A stretch of 64,000 nucleotides of DNA, from contig CM049322.1 in assembly GCA_026874595.1 (NCBI GenBank), positions 23,965,400-24,029,399 of the forward strand, read 5' to 3'. The stretch comes from Sipunculus nudus (taxonomy: Eukaryota; Annelida; Sipuncula; Golfingiida; Sipunculidae). Below the pieces are notes generated by a model that was given only the letters and a program-made list of their open reading frames with translations, was not told the DNA's origin and ran no database searches. This document shows, piece after piece, positions 46,665 to 60,219 of the stretch. Every line of letters begins with the position of its first letter. The first letter of the stretch is position 1. Both the position numbers and the translations under genes were made by a program.

Positions 46665-48846
46665 GACACCTCACCGACAACCCATGAACAGTGATAAAGT
46701 AATGATACCTTTAGCACTTTGTACAGTTTTAATTGATGTATAACATATATAAACATGAATTAACATGCTAACTGCTAAATTTATTTTTGCACCTGCCTAT
46801 ATAACTACAGCAAAACCTTGTAATTATGACCTCCAATGGGACCTCCATAAAGTGGTTGCATTTTCGAGGTGTTTGTCTTAGCAAGGTCTGATATAAAGAG
46901 TGAATAAAGAATCAGTTTATGCACCTATTCAAAGTAGATAGACAGTTATGCTTCAATAACTTTAAAAGTTAGATGAAAATATTCATCAACAAAATACATG
47001 AATACCAAAAAGCAATTAAAAATTTGTTGTTCTAACAATTACTTTTTCAAAAGTAATCTAATACAATTCTGATTACTTTCCAGATTTAGAAAAGAATAAA
47101 TGATAATCAATACAATATCAATTACATCACAAGTTATTGTAATTACAGTAATTCAAATACTATTACCTTTATACCAAACTGAACTATATATATTTGTGTT
47201 ATGTGCATGTGTTTGTGTGTGTGAATGATATTTACATGCCTTAACATATCTGGAAACCCCCTTAAAAAATAAATAATAATAATCCTAGATCTGCAGCTGT
47301 TTTTTTCTATGAGGATGTCAGCCCTCACCTTCATTTCACTGTCCGGTCTGCAACTGTGTCTCTTCTCCTGTATTAAACTCAGAGGTGTGCAAGTGCTTCA
47401 TGGCTTGAAAACCATTTTTTTTCCATATGGCCAGTGGGCTGTGCTTTACAGTGGATTATCCTTCAAGCCCATTCAATCTTGTAGGATTTTACAGGCTCCA
47501 ACTGCTGCCTACAAATTATACCATATGAAATAAATCATCCATGAAGAATATTTGCCAGATATACATGTACATGCATTCAATATGTACCTTTCAAGGCCAT
47601 AATTCATTCTGTAACTTTGAATACTTAAAGTGGGCAACAATTTATCAAAGATCCAGAAACTCTGACTTGTCCTGTTGCTTCATTTATTCTGAGTTATTAT
47701 TTTGTGACTATATTGCATTTACCAAATTGTTTTTTAAGTAGTAATCTGATCAGTTACCATATCCAGTGCTGTACAGCAAAGTCATAAAATGCCATTCAGT
47801 GGATTTTGAACCATTAAGATCTTGTATTTCAATGCTTTAAAATTACACTGACACAAATTTCAAAGGCAACATTTACATCTCGAATAAACACATTTGCTCA
47901 CTACTATCAAACTGTTGGCTGGGATGTGATCAAATTCCGGAGTAACTCAAGAGTGCCATGGCCACAGCTTGGCACACCTGTTGAGAAAAAGAAGAATTAA
48001 GCCATATCTTCCAAGCATTAAGAACATGATCATAAACCTATGAAATGTATGTATTTCAGTATATTAGGTAGACTGAAATAAGGCACTGCTCTTTATTTAG
48101 ATATAGTGATGCTTCAGTGGGATCACCAAATTAAGTGGAAAATTTCAACCTCCACAATGAGGAATCACAGTACTGTGAGAATAAATGCACTGAAAAAGTT
48201 CATATGAAAACATGAAAAGCAATTTAATAACTATATAAAATTTCAAGGGGGTCAAATAATGGAAATATGTGGAATCTTGAAATGTATTTATGATAATCCT
48301 TGACGCAACAGTTCAACAACAAATTTGTATTACAGAGTCAATCTGTGTAAAGGGTCAAGGTCAACATCCCAGGGCATGTCTTTTGAAACACACAAAATAA
48401 AATATTTTCATATGACATGACCAAATAATTTGTATGAGAGTGTAATTACATGGAATGCTTATAATGGGCATATCATGCTGCTACAACCACCTCTCTGTAA
48501 CAGTCACCTTGCTATTACAGGCAACTTTCTATCATGGTTACATCTTTACTATGGACACCTACCTATTTCGGACAGCTCTCTATCATGAACACCTCTCCAT
48601 TATTACCTTTATTACAGGTAATGCTCTATTACAGCCATTACTCTATTACATGTACCATGCAGTTAGTTTCTTCATTACAGAAAATAATACATACAATCAC
48701 TTCTCTATTACAGGCACTTCTCTTGTACAGGTACCAATATCTTATGGGCAAAATATATTATACCTAAGTAGGTTAAAGTCTTATACCAATATACAGTGAA
48801 ATGACATACACCCCAAAGTTTAATCTTAAATAGCCTTTAGCTATAA
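46665..48846. other. No confident gene; one weak exon-like segment
   Basis: AT-rich sequence. An acceptor at 47978 (TTTTTCTCAACAG|) opens VCQAVAMALLSYSGI before a stop on the - strand. It weakly resembles the CxAVxxACEIL stretch of XDH/AOX proteins. The simple-structured text between 48470 and 48740 has recurrent TCTCTATTACAG-like blocks. Nothing firmer was recognised. Confidence 0.3.
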
Positions 48847-50651
48847 CAGGCCTCAAATTTCATTTTTGGAAATGACAAGCTACTGCTGCCTGTCAAATTT
48901 GAACTTGTCAGGCAACAAAGAAATTTGACAGGCAGCTTTCATTTTTTTCGTTTGTTTGCATTATTTTATTTGGAATAAAGTCTTAATAAGAAAAAAAACA
49001 TATCCGTGTATGTTTTATTCATTATTCACAAACAGTCACCAGGTGACCCCGAGTCATCTTTGGCCAGTCCTCAAAACTATTGTGACGACGGTGGGTGAAA
49101 TGGAGACACGGACGGTGGTTGGGATATGGGAATTTTTTTACCAGGTCATAATTTAATAGCAGGGCTAATTTGGACGATGATAGACCTGATAATAGATATA
49201 TTAATGGTGTTCCCATTATTTTTTTATATACTATATATGTTAAACATGAGGTACACAGGTTTTTACAACTGAACACAGCGTAGATAGGATGTAGTTTCCC
49301 CGCGAAACTGTATTACCAATATCCTTATACAGCGGACCAATCGGATAACGCGTAACATAATGTAGACGTGTAGCCCACGCTGCAGTAACTGCTATGCTTA
49401 GCTATGATTGGCTGATAACAGCCGGCAATAAAAGATCATTTTTCTGATTGGCCGACTGGTAGCCATTTTTTATCTGTGATGTTCCCAGAATTTTCCCCGA
49501 GCACCCTCCCGCCAGAGGTCGTTTCTACTAAAAACGAATCTCTTCTGTTTGGGCACTGTGGGAAGGACCGAACTATTTGACAAGTGTAGCCTGGTACCAA
49601 ATTCCCTTAAATTATATAACAGGAAATTAACGGACGGACGGATGATTAACCATAACTATAGCACATATTGTACCGGGTTACTTATCAGCTTATAGCCAGA
49701 CTTCGGCTGAGCTAAAACTGTGGGTTCCCTTAACTTGCTGAATCTGCCCCGTAAAGTACGTCACAGTACCCGTGTCAACATGTTTTTTCTAGAATAATTT
49801 TTCATACGTGTGAAGCAGTTGTCCAGAGGTTGCAGGAGCTGCCGACTACCTGCGTAAAAAGTAATGCCTTACCTTGTTTTAATTTTGTATGAGACAATCT
49901 AATATATGACAAAACAGATCACAGCGTTTACGAATTATTCCTTGTCTAAGAAATGATAATAAAAAAGGCAGTCAAACTTATGACGTCAGTCAATTGAAGG
50001 TAACGCGCAACAGAACATAATGTGACGTCTTTGTGACGTCACTGTTCTCTAACGAACACAAAACGCAGCCATAGACACTGAAGTGTACCATGGAGGAATG
50101 TACTGTCCAGCAGAGCCGATAAGACGCCAACCACGGTATTTCAGCATAAATAAAGCAAAAGAGTTGCAAAGTAAATTCGTTTTACATGACATAGAACTAC
50201 TTTACACAAAATTCAACGCATTTTAACAGACTACATTGGCTCCTTTTCACCACTTGTGTATTTCCGCTGTCAGTGTACATGTTGATGCCGCGCGGTGCAT
50301 TATTGGAGTCAGATTTTGACTCCAACAATCCCTAGACAGCGGTGTCGTACTCTTGAGAGTTCGAGCCTGCGCAGTGTGTTCCCCGAGTAGATCAGAATAG
50401 TGGCTAGCTTAGCGCCACCGTGTGTCACTGTAAGGGACTATCGGCTCATTTGCTGGTTTCCAAGGCCAGTTTCCTCGTAAACAGGGAACCAGTAACACTA
50501 AGTTTTTTTTTAATTAAAAAGAATATAGAGTGGCTGCGCTTGTCTACAGACAAGAAGGACGCAGTGAGGAATTTTTTTGCTGCCTGTCAGGATCATGGCT
50601 GACGGCAGCCAGCCAATTTTAACGGTTGCCGGTTGTCAAATTCGAGGCCTG
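48847..50651. mobile_element. TIR element with 5-bp TSD TATAA
   Basis: The ends are CAGGCCTCAAATTT and AAATTCGAGGCCTG. TATAA is present at 48842-48846 and 50652-50656. Subterminal TGACAGGCAG / CTGCCTGTCA sequences are also inverted. The ends and duplication length match the 44401-45664 element, so I take them as one superfamily. The interior includes GC-richer sequence and CTGTCTAGGG-type stretches but no transposase domain that I can identify. Confidence 0.8.
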
Positions 50652-50805
50652 TATAATATAGGGAAAAAATGAAAAATTACTTATAAATTAACCTTAACAA
50701 TTAGAGGTTAGAGGGATTCAAAAGATAGTACATTAAAGGGAGTAACATGCTGCCAATTTCCGGTGAATTCAATGGAAACTCTGAATGCCATCATGTGACC
50801 AGAAT

Positions 50806-51111
50806 AAGGTGTGCACATAGCCTTTGTTGTTACATTTCGTTTGAATTACAGCTCACCAGGCATCCTATGTGCCCATTCTCTCTGAGCCTGTACGTTGCCT
50901 ATTCAGAGGGTTACCGGGGCGATGAGCTGTCACACAAAACAAAATGACCAACATTGGCTCCGTGTATTCCTTGCTTGGCTTTGTCTTCCAGCACAAGGTC
51001 TAATCTGATTGGACAAAAATAACAGTGGTCCCCTCTGGTGTAGCAATTCAGGATACCAGGTCATAGCAAACAGCGCTTATGATATGAGTAGTAGGCTGTG
51101 TAAAGAGTGTA
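50806..51111. mobile_element. MITE-like element, copy 3 (3' part only)
   Basis: It corresponds to the right half of the elements at 4257-4956 and 38836-39544, starting at AGGTGTGCAC and ending TAAAGAGTGTA. The left half is absent. Confidence 0.75.
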
Positions 51112-51554
51112 CTTCTTTTGTAAATTATGTAATTTCTTGAGCATCTATTTCTGAGCAATTATTTCTCATATACCTTCAAGAACTGCCAAGGATCTTCCCT
51201 TCACCTGCACTGGTTTTAGTACCCTAGTATACCAGGGCTACATATATCCCAATCTGAGCTCAAGGATAAAGCTTGCAGCTAAGTTCAGTGACAGATATTA
51301 AATAGTGCCAACTACTTATATAAACTCAAAAATTTCACCAAGTAATTATACAATCAAGGCCTACAGGCCTCATGCGAACTTGTGCAATGGGATATACAAC
51401 AGATATAATGCCTCCATGCAGGCCTGTTACTTTCAAATACATGTGTGATATGTACATGTACAATGCAAGTACTGAACATTTTGAACATGAGTACATGCAC
51501 CAATTATACAAATGTCAATGCTGAAATACTGACATGGGTGCATAAAATTCATTT

Positions 51555-52020
51555 AAGGTGGTACCACCAGTCTTGTGAATGAGAAAGCCATGAAAGATAA
51601 AGTATGGATATGCAAAATTTCAGGTAGATACTTCAAAGGACTCTTCGGCTATGTGCACAGATGCATGAAACAAGTGAAGGTGGCACCACAAGTCTTACAA
51701 GTATATAAAAACTATTTAGGTGTATAATTTCAGGCTGATATATCAAATCATTCCTGAGGATTAAGAAGGTGCATACATTGCAAAAAAATTATTGAGGGTG
51801 GCGCCAAGTGTGTTGCATATAATGAAGCTATCTGAGATGTATACATATGCCAAATTACAGGCTGATATATCAAAACCCTCATGAAAAATAAGCAGGGACA
51901 TACACACTGCAAAAGTCATTGTAGGTGGTGTCAATCTTGTGTACAAGAAAGCCATCAAAGATGCATGGACAAGTTAAAATATCAGGCCAATACATCAAAC
52001 TTCTCTTGAGTCAGATGCAA
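51555..52020. repeat. Four ~120-bp degenerate dispersed-repeat units
   Basis: Each unit has GGTGG-(CG/CA/TA)-CCA, an AAGCCAT/AAGCTAT block and TTTCAGGCTGATATATCAAA. They are related to the GGTGGCGCCACC repeats elsewhere in the window. 51112-51554 has nothing recognised. Confidence 0.65.
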
Positions 52021-52529
52021 AGATATAAACAAATCCAGGCTGAAACGGCTCCGTTGCCAAATCTGAAATAGTTGGCAGTCTGACAAGCTAATTTTACATA
52101 CAAACAAAATCTTGGCATGTTGCCAATTCTGTTTATACATACTGAAACACTGTGGCTGCAATGCTTTTTTCAAGCTAAATATTTAACAGATGCCTATTGA
52201 AAGCAAAATATGAAATCAGAATACATATATGTTTAACTCAAGGATTAACCTACATATTAGCTGGATATAGAGCCAATAATTGTCTGCACAGCTTTGCTTA
52301 TAACCTTTGTTAGTACAAATAACTACAAGCTTTATTTACCAAAGTATCTCACAGTCCTATCATTGTTAAGGTCGAATAAATCTGCCAAAAATAATTTCCC
52401 TAACCTTGAACAAAGGCCACCACTGAATAATTGTGTTGTGCAATAAAAAAGAAGCTAAAACAAAAGTTTTGCAGAAGAAACTATTGCAGCTCACAGTATG
52501 AAATAGGATAAAGATTAAAAGTCATCACA

Positions 52530-55500
52530 CTTTATCAAAGGTGTTGGTACTAGCCTAACCCTTAAAAGGCTCAGGTCATCACACTGACTGTCACAGTAAA
52601 ATGTGCTTGTCACAAAGGTATGGGTACATACCCTAACCCTTGAAAGACAAGTCATCACACTTGTCATAGTAAAATATGCTTGTCACAGAGGTGAGGGTTT
52701 AACACAAAGCCTTGAAAGACAACAGGCCATCACACTATATCAAACAACAAATCATCACACTTTATTAAAGTAAAGGGTCCTTGTCACAAAGGTATAGGGT
52801 ATAACCCTAGGCCTTGAAAGACAACAAGTCATCACTATATCGAAGTAAGGAAAACAAGTCATGACACTTTAACAAAGTAAAGGGTGCTTGTCACAGAGGT
52901 ATCGGTACTAACCCTAACCCTGCAAAAACAAGAAATCATCACACTTGTCAAAGAAAATGTGCTTGTCAAAGAGATATGGGGTATAACCCTAAGCCTTGAA
53001 AGACAACAAGTCATCACACTATCAATGTAAAGACAAGTCATGACACTTTATCAAAGTAAAGGGTGCTTGTCACAGAGGTATTGGTACTAAACCTGACCCT
53101 TCAATGACAACAAGGCATCACACTTGTCAAAGTATAATGTGCTTGTCAAAGAGGTATGGAAGTAACCTTAAGAATTGAAAGAAAACAAGTCATGACACTT
53201 TACCAAACTAAAAAGTGCTTGTCTAAGAGGTATGGGGTAAAGCCCTAAGCCCTGAAATACAACAACATTTGTCAAAGTAAATGGTGCTTGTCACAAAAGT
53301 ATGGGTATTAACCCTAACCTGTGAAAGAGATCAAGTCATCACAGTAAAATGTGCTTGTCACAGAGGTATGAGAACAAACCCTTACCCTTGAAAGAAAGCA
53401 TATAATCACAGTAAAAAGTGCTTGTCACAGAGGTACGAGAACAAACCCTTACACTTGAAAGAGAACATGTCATCACACTTTATCAAAGTAAAGATGACAA
53501 GTCATCTCATTTTACACAGTAAAAGGTGCTTGTTACAGAGGTATGGTACTAACCCTTGAAAGATAATTCACCACACTTGACACTGTAAAGGAGGCCTGTC
53601 ACAGAGGTATGGGTACTAACCCTTAACCCTAAAAGACAACAAGTCATAAATAATATGACAGTATATAGTTTCTGTCACAGATGTATTGGAACTAACCCTA
53701 ACCCTAGAAAGTCAATAAGTCAGCACAATTGTCACAGTATATTTGTAGTATATCACAGTTGTATGGGTACTAACCCCACCCTTGAAAAATAATAAGTCAC
53801 CACACTTGAAACAATAAAATATGATTGTCACAGAGGTATGGGTACTAACCCTTACTCTTGAAAGACAACTAGTGACCACACTTGTCACAGTAAAAGATGC
53901 TTGTCAAAGAGGGATTGGTACTAACCCTAACCCTAACCCTAGAAAGACAATAAGTCAGCACAATTGTCACAGTATATTTGTTTAGCACAGAGGTATGGGT
54001 ACTAGCCCCAACCCTTGAAAAACAACAAGTCATCAAACTTGTCACAGTAAAATGTGCTTGTCACAGCATGAATGATACTTACCCTTAACCCTAAAAGACA
54101 ACAAGTCATCAATAATATGACAGTATATAGTTTCTGTCACAGATGTATTGGAACTAACCCTAACCCTAGAAAGTCAATAAGTCAGCATAATTGTCACAGT
54201 ATGTTTGTAGTATATCACAGTTGTATGGGTACTAACCCCACCCTTGAAAAATAATAAGTCACCACACTTGAAACAATAAAATATGATTGTCACAGAGGTA
54301 TGGGTACTAACCCTTACTCTTGAAAGACAACTAGTGACCACACTTGTCACAGTAAAAGGTGCTTGTCAAAGAGGGATTGGTACTAACCCTAACCCTAACC
54401 CTAGAAAGACAATAAGTCAGCACAATTGTCACAGTATATTTGTTTAGCACAGAGGTATGGGTACTAGCCCCAACCCTTGAATAACAACAAGTCATCAAAC
54501 TTGTCACAGTAAAATGTGCTTGTCACAGCATGAATGGTACTTACCCTTAACCCTAAAAGACAACAAGTCATCAATAATATGACAGTATATAGTTTCTTTC
54601 ACAGATGTATTGGAACCCTAACCCTAGAAAGTCAATAAGTCAGCACAATTGTCACAGTATATTTGTAGTATATCACAGTTGTATGGGTACTAACCCCACC
54701 CTTGAAAAATAATAAGTCACCACACTTGAAACAATTAAATATGATTGTCACAGAGGTATAGGTACTAACCCTTACTCTTAAAAGACAACTAGTGACCACA
54801 CTTGTCACAGTAAAAGGTGCTTGCCAAAGAGGGATTGGTACTTACCCTAACCCTAGAAAGACAATAAGTCAGCACAATTGTCACAGTATATTTGTTTAGC
54901 ACAGAGGTATGGGTACTAGCCCCAACCCTTGAAAAACAACAAGTCATCAAACTTGTCACAGTAAAATGTGCTTGTCACAGCATGAATGGTACTTACCCTT
55001 AACCCTAAAAGACAACAAGTCATCAATAATATGACAGTATATAGTTTCTGTCACAGATGTATTGGAACTAACCCTAACCCTAGAAAGTCAATAAGTCAGC
55101 ACAATTGTCACAGTATATTTGTAGTATATCACAGTTGTATGGGTACTAACCCCACCCTTGAAAAATAATAAGTCACCACACTTGAAACAATAAAATATGA
55201 TTGTCACAGAGGTATAGGTACTAACCCTTACTCTTGAAAGACAACTAGTGACCACACTTGTCACAGTAAAAGGTGCTTGTCAAAAAGGGATTGGTACTAA
55301 CCCTAACCCTAACCCTAGAAAGACAATAAGTCAGCACAATTGTCACAGTATATTTGTTTAGCACAGAGGTATGGGTACTAGCCCCAAACCTTGAAAAACA
55401 ACAAGTCATCAAACTTGTCACAGTAAAATGTGCTTGTCACAGCATGAATGATACTTACCCTTAACCCTAAAAGACAACAAGTCATCAATAATATGACAGT

Positions 55501-57690
55501 ATATAGTTTCTGTCACAGATGTATTGGAACTAACCCTAACCCTAGAAAGTCAATAAGTCAGCACAATTGTCACAGTATGTTAGTAGTATATCACAGTTGT
55601 ATGGGTACTAACCCACCCTTGAAAAATAATAAGTCACCACACTTGAAACAATTAAATATGATTGTCACAGAGGTATGGGTACTTACCCTTACTCTTGAAA
55701 GACAACTAGTGACCACACTTGTCACAGTAAAAGGTGCTTGTCAAAGAGGGATTGGTACTAACCCTAACCCTAACCCTAGAAAGACAATAAGTCAGCACAA
55801 TTGTCACAGTATATTTGTTTAGCACAGAGGTATGGGTACTAGCCCCAACCCTTGAAAAACAACAAGTCATCAAACTTGTCACAGTAAAATGTGCTTGTCA
55901 CAGCATGAATGATACTTACCCTTAACCCTAAAAGACAACAAGTCATCAATAATATGACAGTATATAGTTTCTGTCACAGATGTATTGGAACTAACCCTAA
56001 CCCTAGAAAGTCAATAAGTCAGCACAATTGTCACAGTATGTTTGTAGTATATCACAGTTGTATGGGTACTAACCCCACCCTTGAAAAATAATAAGTCACC
56101 ACACTTGAAACAATAAATATGATTGTCACAGAGGTATGGGTACTAACCCTTACTCTTGAAAGACAACTAGTGACCACACTTGTCACAGTAAAAGGTGCTT
56201 GTCAAAGAGGGATTGGTACTAACCCTAACCCTAACCCTAGAAAGACAATAAGTCAGCACAATTGTCACAGTATATTTGTTTAGGACAGAAGTATGGGTAC
56301 TAGCCCCAAACCTTGAAAAACAACAAGTCATCAAACTTGTCACAGTAAAATGTGCTTGTCACAGCATGAATGATACTTACCCTTAACCCTAAAAGACAAC
56401 AAGTCATCAATAATATGACAGTATATAGTTTCTGTCACAGATGTATTGGAACTAACCCTAACCCTAGAAAGTCAATAAGTCAGCACAATTGTCACAGTAT
56501 ATTTGTAGTATATCACAGTTGTATGGGTACTAACCCCACCCTTGAAAAATAATAAGTCACCACACTTGAAACAATAAAATATGATTGTCACAGAGGTATG
56601 GGTACTAACCCTTACTCTTAAAAGACAACTAGTGACCACACTTGTCACAGTAAAAGGTGCTTGCCAAAGAGGGATTGGTACTAACCCTAACCCTAACCCT
56701 AGAAAGACAATAAGTCAGCACAATTGTCACAGTATATTTGTTTAGCACAGAGGTATGGGTACTAGCCCCAACCCTTGAAAAACAACAAGTCAACACACTT
56801 GTCACAGTAAAAGGTGGTTGTCACAGAGGTATGGGTACTAACCCTTACCCTTCAAAGACAACAAGTCTTCAAAATTGGGACAGTAAATAGTCTCGTCACA
56901 GATGTATTGGAACTAACCCTAACCCTAGAAAGACAATAAGTCAGCACACTTGTTGCAGTAAAAGGTGCTTGTCACAGAGGTATGGGTACTTACCCTAACC
57001 CTGACAGACAACAAGTCTTCAAATTTATGACAGTAAATAGTCTCCCCACAGGTGTATTGGAACATACCTTAACCCTCGAAAGCAAATAAGTCAGCACAGT
57101 TGTCACATTATATTTGCTTGTCACAGGGGGATGGTACTAACCCCAACCCTTCAAAAACAACAAGTCATCACACTTGTCATAGTAAAAGGTGGTTGTCCGA
57201 GAGGGATTGGTACAAACCTTAAATCCTGAAAGACAACAAGTATTCAAAATTATGACAGTTAAGTGTGCTTGTCACAGAGGTATTACACTATCATGGTATT
57301 GGTGCTTGTCACAGAGGTACATGTACTAACCCTTACCCTTAAAGACAACAAGTCACCACACTTATAACAATAAAAGGTGCTTGTCACTGAGTTATGGTTC
57401 TAACCCTTACTCTTCAAAAATATTTCATCACACTTATGTCAGTCATATGTGCTTGTCACAATGGTATGGGTACTAACCCTAACCCTCCAAAGGCAATTTG
57501 TCATCACACTTGTCTCAATAAAAACAGCTGGTAACAGAGGGATCGGTACTAACCCTAATCCTTTAAAGACAACAAGCCATCACACTTTTCACAGTAAAAA
57601 ATGCTTGTCTCAGATGTATGGTACTGATCCTAACTCTTTAAAAAATAATCATCATACTTGTCACAGTAAAAGGTGCTTCCAATCCACGAT
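52530..57690. repeat. 5.2-kb satellite: ~77-bp monomers in a ~461-bp higher-order repeat
   Basis: Monomers have the core ACAACAAGTCATCACACTTG, TCACAGTAAAAGGTGCTTGTC, ACAGAGGTATGGGTACTAACCC. Between about 53600 and 56830 six monomer variants form a higher-order unit. The anchor ACCCTTAACCCTAAAAGACA occurs at 53619, 54081, 54543, 54995, 55457, 55918 and 56379, spaced 452-462 bases. Outer monomers are diverged and unordered, as in ageing satellite edges. Many monomers contain TAACCCTAACCC, up to three TAACCC units, i.e. the metazoan telomere repeat. Confidence 0.95.
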
Positions 57691-57699
57691 TGCCCATCA

Positions 57700-60215
57700 G
57701 GTTTTGCCACCGGACAGTGCAGTCTCTGAGGAAATTCTCCTGTGTAATATTTTACTAATCACATTGTAGGGATCACCAGCACAATCGGATGTTCTAATGG
57801 GTGCCCGTCAATTTACACTGTGGTCAACAGTGTTTGGTGGCACAGACTTTTTCAACAGCCCCTCCATGTTGGAATACATGTTGCAATTGTCACCTTTCTA
57901 GAGAGCCTCTATACCTTGCTGGTATGGCTTGAGGTCAGATATCCCCAACTGTTTGGATATTTCCTCTTGCAGTGCCACAAGAGCTTGCCACTGGTGTACC
58001 AATGTTTGATTACACGCCAATCAAAATTTCTTTTACCAGCTCTGAAGGTTGCAGGCATCTAATCATTGTTTACATGCAGAGCCAATCATATACCTTTCCA
58101 AGGGCAAACTGACTGGGTGTTTGGCAGCTTGCCAAACCTAAAGAATCCTCAGCTTGCCAAACCTAAAGAATCCTCCATTTCTCATAGCCTGTGAGTGGAA
58201 GGTCATTGGGATGTCACATGCTGTGTTCAGTGCTATATATATCAGAGCAAGTATAAATCAGAGCATGTATATAATAGGACTGGATACTGCCTACAAATTT
58301 ATTACTGCAATATACTGTGATATCTGATAGTGGACTGCGACATTTACATTATATTAAATTAACAGGAAATAAGTGTGCTTTCTTTATATATATATTATTA
58401 TTTTTATTACTGATAATCCTTATTATTATTATTATTATAAAAATATTTATACAGCACTAAATCTGGAAGGGAATCTTGTGCTTAAACGCTGTACAATTAA
58501 AAGCATGAAAGCTAAAGTAAAATGTACAATACAATGAAATGTAAGAATGATAAAAATTAATACATGTACTGTAAGAGTTTAGATACAAAATGATTTAAAT
58601 TGATGTTTTTAAACATGATTTGAAAGTAACTTAAGAATAAGCATTTTTAACAATGTCAGGTAAGCTGTTAAACAGCTAGAGCCTGGGCAACTATCCTAAA
58701 ACATTTCTCCACAAAAATGACAGTCCAGGTCATCGGTGTTGCCAATAAGCACTTTTTCAAAGAAGGCAGGGCTGTTTATAGAATGTGTTGAACAAGAAGA
58801 TCACTTGGATATGATAGGTCCAGACCTTTCAAAGCTTTGTAGGTACAAAGGAGAATCTTAAACTGAATCTAATATTCCTTAGGTAACCAGTGCAGTTGTA
58901 TCAGTTTTGGGGTGATATGGGCACTTTTTTTACATCTGAGTTATAATCCTGGCCTCAGTATTTTTAAAAGCTGTATCGTACTGATGAGTGATCCTGGCAC
59001 ACCATAGTCTAATCTGGAAGTGACAGTTGCATTTTTAAGTACAATTACAAGCATCATCTGTGATATAATGACATATTTTTCCCATATTAAGTAAATGGAA
59101 GTAACCTGATTCTGAAATTGAGTCATTCCAACTGAATCAACAAATGGATGTTGCACTACTTTTTCATATCTTTATCATGTTTTTTCTTTTCTTTACTGTC
59201 AAACTTAAAGAACTGCAAAATATTTTATTTTCTCTTGTGGAATAATTTATGAATTGTTACAGTACCCTGATGAGCTGCAATTTAAGAGGCTTAAAAAGTA
59301 TTAATACTCTTTTTGTTGGTTTAATTGTTTTTTCTTTCAAAGTATGTATATAAAGTAATTGAAAATCTATCTAAATGTGGTAAAATCTCAATAGTTTTTG
59401 CAATAAAAAATCCTGTAAATGCATTTTTTTGCGAATATTTTTTTTCACTTTTTAAGGATCATTATCAATTTTTCCTCTAATAAATGAATAGAAAATTCAT
59501 ACTGAATTTGCTGAATATACTTACCTGGTTTTCCTCAAAGGCTGTAAGCTTCAAATTTGAGAATGTGCTCAATAAAGTTGGTCAAAAATTTAAAAAAGCA
59601 TACATTCAATTGCTGAAAAATCAATGTGGGCCAGATAGAAGATGCTCAATATTTTTCATGCAGATATTAGATATGGAGAATTCCTGGACAGACTTTGTTC
59701 CAGGATTTGATCATCTGTAAACCAAGTGTGAAAACTTTATAAAATTACTCAGTGCCTGTATTTTTAATGGTTTAAAAGAATGAATGGAGTGATTACATCT
59801 TCTTTTGCATCAGATTTTTTTTGGAATGGGTAGTGTCCCTTCCAGCATGTATATAATACTGATTTGAAATGTTTAAATATATTGCAGAAACATAAATCAG
59901 CACAAAATAATCCCGAAAACTTATTTTTATTAGTTATTCTTTTTATCTTTATTTCCCATGGCTCACTGCAAGGATTCAATATTACAAATACATTTGAGGT
60001 GGCAGAATATTTTAACAGCATCCAGCAAATTGAAAATTATCAAACACCTTTCCAGCACATCAATATAAATCAATTTCTTAAATTTTCAGTTTAAGGACTG
60101 ATTCAGAATGTGGTAAATGGTACATATATATGGTGCATTGATATTTCCTAGTTGGAGATAGAAGTATTCATTCAACCTCTGTGCACCATACACCAAAATG
60201 TAATGCTGATGGCAT
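57700..60215. other. No confident gene
   Basis: No exon was recognised. A stretch at about 58450-59030 resembles widely scattered LINE-derived sequence (a phrase like CTTTCAAAGCTTTGTAGGTA followed by ACCAGTGCAG), but I cannot name the family. The frame at 57820-58062 has no known domain. Confidence 0.35.
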
Positions 60216-60219
60216 CTTG

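Noticed and set aside
47288-47367. XDH/AOX-like exon reading KVRADILIE
   Set aside because: The matching frame would need a frameshift, and a good donor (ATGAAG|GTGAGG) would remove KVRADIL from the exon. Similarity may be chance.
53600-56552. Repeated 60-124-codon frames
   Set aside because: Satellite translation. The same frame recurs once per higher-order unit and is broken by stops in each.
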